Assembly: GCA_023453725.1 (NCBI GenBank)
Contig: JAEXTB010000315.1
Coordinates: forward strand, 1 to 6,841
DNA: 6,841 nt
Source: Bacillota bacterium
GTDB lineage: Bacteria; Bacillota; Clostridia; Christensenellales; CAG-138
Reading direction: 5' to 3'
Under the pieces are notes generated by a model. That model saw only the letters and a list, made by a program, of their open reading frames with translations, did not search any database and had not been told where the DNA came from. Within the stretch, counting starts at the first letter, position 1. Each line of letters begins with the position of its first letter. Shown here piece after piece: positions 4,799-6,841 of this stretch. The position numbers and the translations under genes are program-made.

Positions 4799-5826
4799 AG
4801 GAGCGGCTCAGGCGCTTTCGACAGGCGCAGATTTTCTGGCCCCTGATGGTCTTGCTTGCCATCCTTTTGGTGAACGGTGCCATCACTGGCGGCACGTTTT
4901 TTGAATTGAGCATCATAGACGACCATCTGTTTGGCCGCCTCGTCGATATCATACGCAACGGCAGCAAGCTGATGCTGCTCGCAGTCGGTATGACGATGGT
5001 GCTTGCAACCGGCGGTACGGATATTTCGGTGGGCTCCGTCATGGCAATCTCCGGCGCAATCGCCTGCAGCATCATAGACCGGCGCATCCTTGCTGCGGCG
5101 GACGGGAACCTGTTTACTGCAGTTGCGCTGGCGCTTGTTGCGGGGGCCATCTGCGGGGCATGGAACGGGCTGCTGGTGGCAAAAGTCAAGCTGCAGCCCA
5201 TTGTGGCGACAATGATACTCTTTGTGGCAGGCCGCGGCATTGCACAGCTTATCACAAACGGCAAGATCGTCACCATCAATTCGGACGCGTACTATTTCAT
5301 CAACGGCGGTTATATCCTGGGGTTTCCGTTTCCGGTCTACATCGTGGCGTTTTTCTTGCTGCTCGCGCTCTTTTTTACCAAAAGAACGGCGTTTGGTCTG
5401 TTTTTGGAGTCAATCGGCTGCAACGCCACCGCAAGCCGCTTTGCGGGCGTAAAGGTGGACCGCATCAAGTGGCTGGTCTATATGTCTTCCGGCCTGATGG
5501 CGGCGGTAGCGGGCCTGATTGAAAGCGCGGGCATCAAAGGGGCGGATTGCAACAACGCGGGGCTGTTTATTGAAATGGACGCGATACTCTCTGTGGCCAT
5601 AGGCGGCACGCTGCTTTCGGGCGGACGCTTTTCCATTCCCGCAAGCATTGTCGGCGCGCTGATTATCCAAAGCATCACCACATCGGTGCTCGCGATGGAG
5701 GTGGCGCCGCAGGCGACACAGGTGGTCAAAAGCGTCATCGTCATACTCATCTGCCTGTTTCAGTCGTCCGCGTTCAAGCAGGCGATTACAAAGATACGCA
5801 CGGGGAAGGCGGTGGCGAAATTATGA
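4795..5826 (+). CDS. ytfT: Galactofuranose-type ABC importer permease (YtfT)
   Basis: This 343-residue integral membrane protein of the ribose/xylose/galactose permease family forms half of the translocation channel with YjfF. It has a basic N-terminus (KERLRRFR), a first helix near 14-30 and many later hydrophobic segments. Family motifs are MTMVLATGGTDISVGSVMA (66-84), LQPIVATMILFVAGRGIAQL (133-152), the cytoplasmic coupling region LESIGCNATASRFAGVKVDR (204-223), GADCNNAGLFIEMDAIL (249-265) and GGTLLSGGRFS (270-280); each has a close counterpart in E. coli YtfT. The sugar-permease motif usually reads GGIDLSVG, and here Thr75 replaces the Ile. AGGAGGTG about five bases upstream, inside the end of ytfR, and the ATGA overlap show translational coupling. 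A second ATGA overlap joins it to yjfF. Confidence 0.92.
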   Translation: MKERLRRFRQAQIFWPLMVLLAILLVNGAITGGTFFELSIIDDHLFGRLVDIIRNGSKLMLLAVGMTMVLATGGTDISVGSVMAISGAIACSIIDRRILAAADGNLFTAVALALVAGAICGAWNGLLVAKVKLQPIVATMILFVAGRGIAQLITNGKIVTINSDAYYFINGGYILGFPFPVYIVAFFLLLALFFTKRTAFGLFLESIGCNATASRFAGVKVDRIKWLVYMSSGLMAAVAGLIESAGIKGADCNNAGLFIEMDAILSVAIGGTLLSGGRFSIPASIVGALIIQSITTSVLAMEVAPQATQVVKSVIVILICLFQSSAFKQAITKIRTGKAVAKL

Positions 5827-6791
5827 GAAAAAAACGAGGGATCAAGAACCTATCGCTTTTTATCACCATCGTCCTGTTCGTGGCGCTGTTTCTGCTGGGT
5901 GCGGCGGCGTTTGACAACTTCTTTTCGCTCTCCACGTTTTTTAACCTCTTGAACGACAACGCCTATCTCATTATTGTTTCCACCGGCATCACGTTTGTGC
6001 TGCTGACAGGCGGCATTGATATTTCCGTCGCCTCAACAGTCGCGTTTACCTGCGTGTTCTCCGCGTATTTACTGCGGGCAGGCGTACCGGCAGGCGTGGT
6101 TATTCTGCTGGCGCTGCTCCTTGGCGCCGGGTTCGGAGCGGGCTTAGGCAGCCTCATACAATATTTTAAGCTGCAGCCCTTTATTGTCACGCTGGCGGGG
6201 CAGTTCTTTTTCCGCGGCATGTGCGCGGTCATCAGCACAGAGTCCATCCCAATAGCGGACGCGTTTTACATGAGTATGGCGCTCAATAAGCTCACAATCG
6301 GCCGTGCAAAGCTCTACTTTTACGTGTTCATTGCAATCGTTGTGGTCGCTGCAGCGTGGTATACGCTCCGCCACACCCGCTTTGGAAGAAATGTATACGC
6401 CATCGGCGGCAGCGAACAAAGCGCCATGCTAATGGGCTTGCCGGTTGCGCGCACGAAGGTGCTTGTGTATACCATCAGCAGTTTTTGCGCCAGTTTGGGC
6501 GGCGTAGTGTTCAGCTTCTATACGCTCGCGGGGTATTCGCTGCAGAACATCGGGCTGGAGCTTGACGCCATATCCTCCGCCGTCATCGGCGGCACGCTGC
6601 TGACGGGCGGCGTGGGCACGCCCATAGGCTCCCTGTTCGGCGTGCTCATTCAGGGCGTCATCCAGAACCTTGTGACCTATCAAAACCTCAATACCTGGTG
6701 GACCAAGGTCGCAAACGCGGCGCTCTTGTGCATGTTCATCGTCATTCAGCGCATCATTGCACTGCGGGCGGAAAAAGACAGGGTGGGATAA
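5823..6791 (+). CDS. yjfF: Galactofuranose-type ABC importer permease (YjfF)
   Basis: This 322-residue second permease of the importer is homologous to YtfT but clearly distinct. Motifs in order are NLLNDNAYLIIVSTGITFVL (41-60), TGGIDISVAS (62-71), LQPFIVTLAGQFFFRG (117-132), the short STESIPIAD (138-146) shared with E. coli YjfF, the coupling region FGRNVYAIGGSEQSAMLMGL (187-206), FSFYTLAGYSLQNIGLELDA (230-249) and IGGTLLTGGVGTPIGSLFGV (255-274), and TWWTK near the end (291-295). It starts on the ATG of the ATGA that ends ytfT, with purine-rich GGGGAAGG (5803-5810) upstream as the probable ribosome binding site. The YtfT plus YjfF pair predicts a heterodimeric channel. The gene ends at TAA 6789-6791, close to a hairpin at the window edge. 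Confidence 0.92.
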   Translation: MRKKRGIKNLSLFITIVLFVALFLLGAAAFDNFFSLSTFFNLLNDNAYLIIVSTGITFVLLTGGIDISVASTVAFTCVFSAYLLRAGVPAGVVILLALLLGAGFGAGLGSLIQYFKLQPFIVTLAGQFFFRGMCAVISTESIPIADAFYMSMALNKLTIGRAKLYFYVFIAIVVVAAAWYTLRHTRFGRNVYAIGGSEQSAMLMGLPVARTKVLVYTISSFCASLGGVVFSFYTLAGYSLQNIGLELDAISSAVIGGTLLTGGVGTPIGSLFGVLIQGVIQNLVTYQNLNTWWTKVANAALLCMFIVIQRIIALRAEKDRVG

Positions 6792-6802
6792 TTGAGGGGG
6801 TT

Positions 6803-6825
6803 CTCAGGGCTGTTACGGCCCTGAG
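6803..6825 (+). terminator. Hairpin after yjfF at the window edge
   Basis: CTCAGGGC (6803-6810) and GCCCTGAG (6818-6825) form a perfect eight-base-pair stem with a seven-base loop, eleven bases after the yjfF stop. No T-tract is visible in the remaining 16 bases, so it is either a processing or stabilising hairpin or the first part of a structure that continues beyond the window. TTGAGGG occurs on both sides of it (6792-6798 and 6833-6839). Confidence 0.45.
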
Positions 6826-6841
6826 CGGGAGCTTGAGGGCA

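Overview
The window looks like chromosomal DNA from an anaerobic, Gram-positive-type bacterium, most likely a clostridial member of the Bacillota. Four things point there: a lipoprotein (not free periplasmic) sugar-binding protein, strong purine-rich ribosome binding sites before nearly every gene, several intrinsic terminators, and a membrane sodium-pumping decarboxylase. The genus cannot be named from this sequence. I see no insertion sequence, phage gene, tRNA, rRNA or CRISPR array.

Layout. (1) Positions 1-222, minus strand: the N-terminal 74 codons of a CbiM/NikM-type cobalt or nickel uptake protein, cut by the window edge. (2) Positions 223-623: a divergent gene-free region that is rich in structure. 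On the minus side a possible branched leader RNA (about 239-330) ends in a U-tract just before the cbiM ribosome binding site. On the plus side a possible promoter (438-466) is followed by a stem-closed RNA element (468-530) and a very clear intrinsic terminator (547-582), which together have riboswitch or attenuator layout. (3) Positions 624-1917: a two-gene unit, a very short OadG-like gamma subunit and a complete OadB-type beta subunit of a sodium-translocating decarboxylase, with no carboxyltransferase alpha subunit or biotin carrier nearby. (4) Positions 1918-2220: a hairpin and a strong terminator that close this unit, then the leader of the next operon. (5) Positions 2221-6791: a complete four-gene ABC importer matching the E. 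coli galactofuranose importer YtfQ-YtfR-YtfT-YjfF, with the binding protein, a double ATPase and two permeases in the same order. The last three genes are joined by ATGA stop/start overlaps. A long perfect hairpin between ytfQ and ytfR probably lets the binding protein be made in excess. (6) Positions 6792-6841: a hairpin at the window edge.

How the parts work together. The importer should capture a furanose-form sugar at the cell surface and bring it in with ATP. OadB and the gamma-like peptide should form the membrane part of a pump that couples decarboxylation of a carboxylic or acyl-CoA substrate to sodium export. CbiM should bind Co2+ or Ni2+ for an ECF-type transporter. The least explained and most interesting parts are the two divergent candidate leader RNAs, each placed to control expression of an ion-transport gene (metal uptake on one side, a sodium pump on the other). 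Their structures were found by eye and their ligands are unknown.
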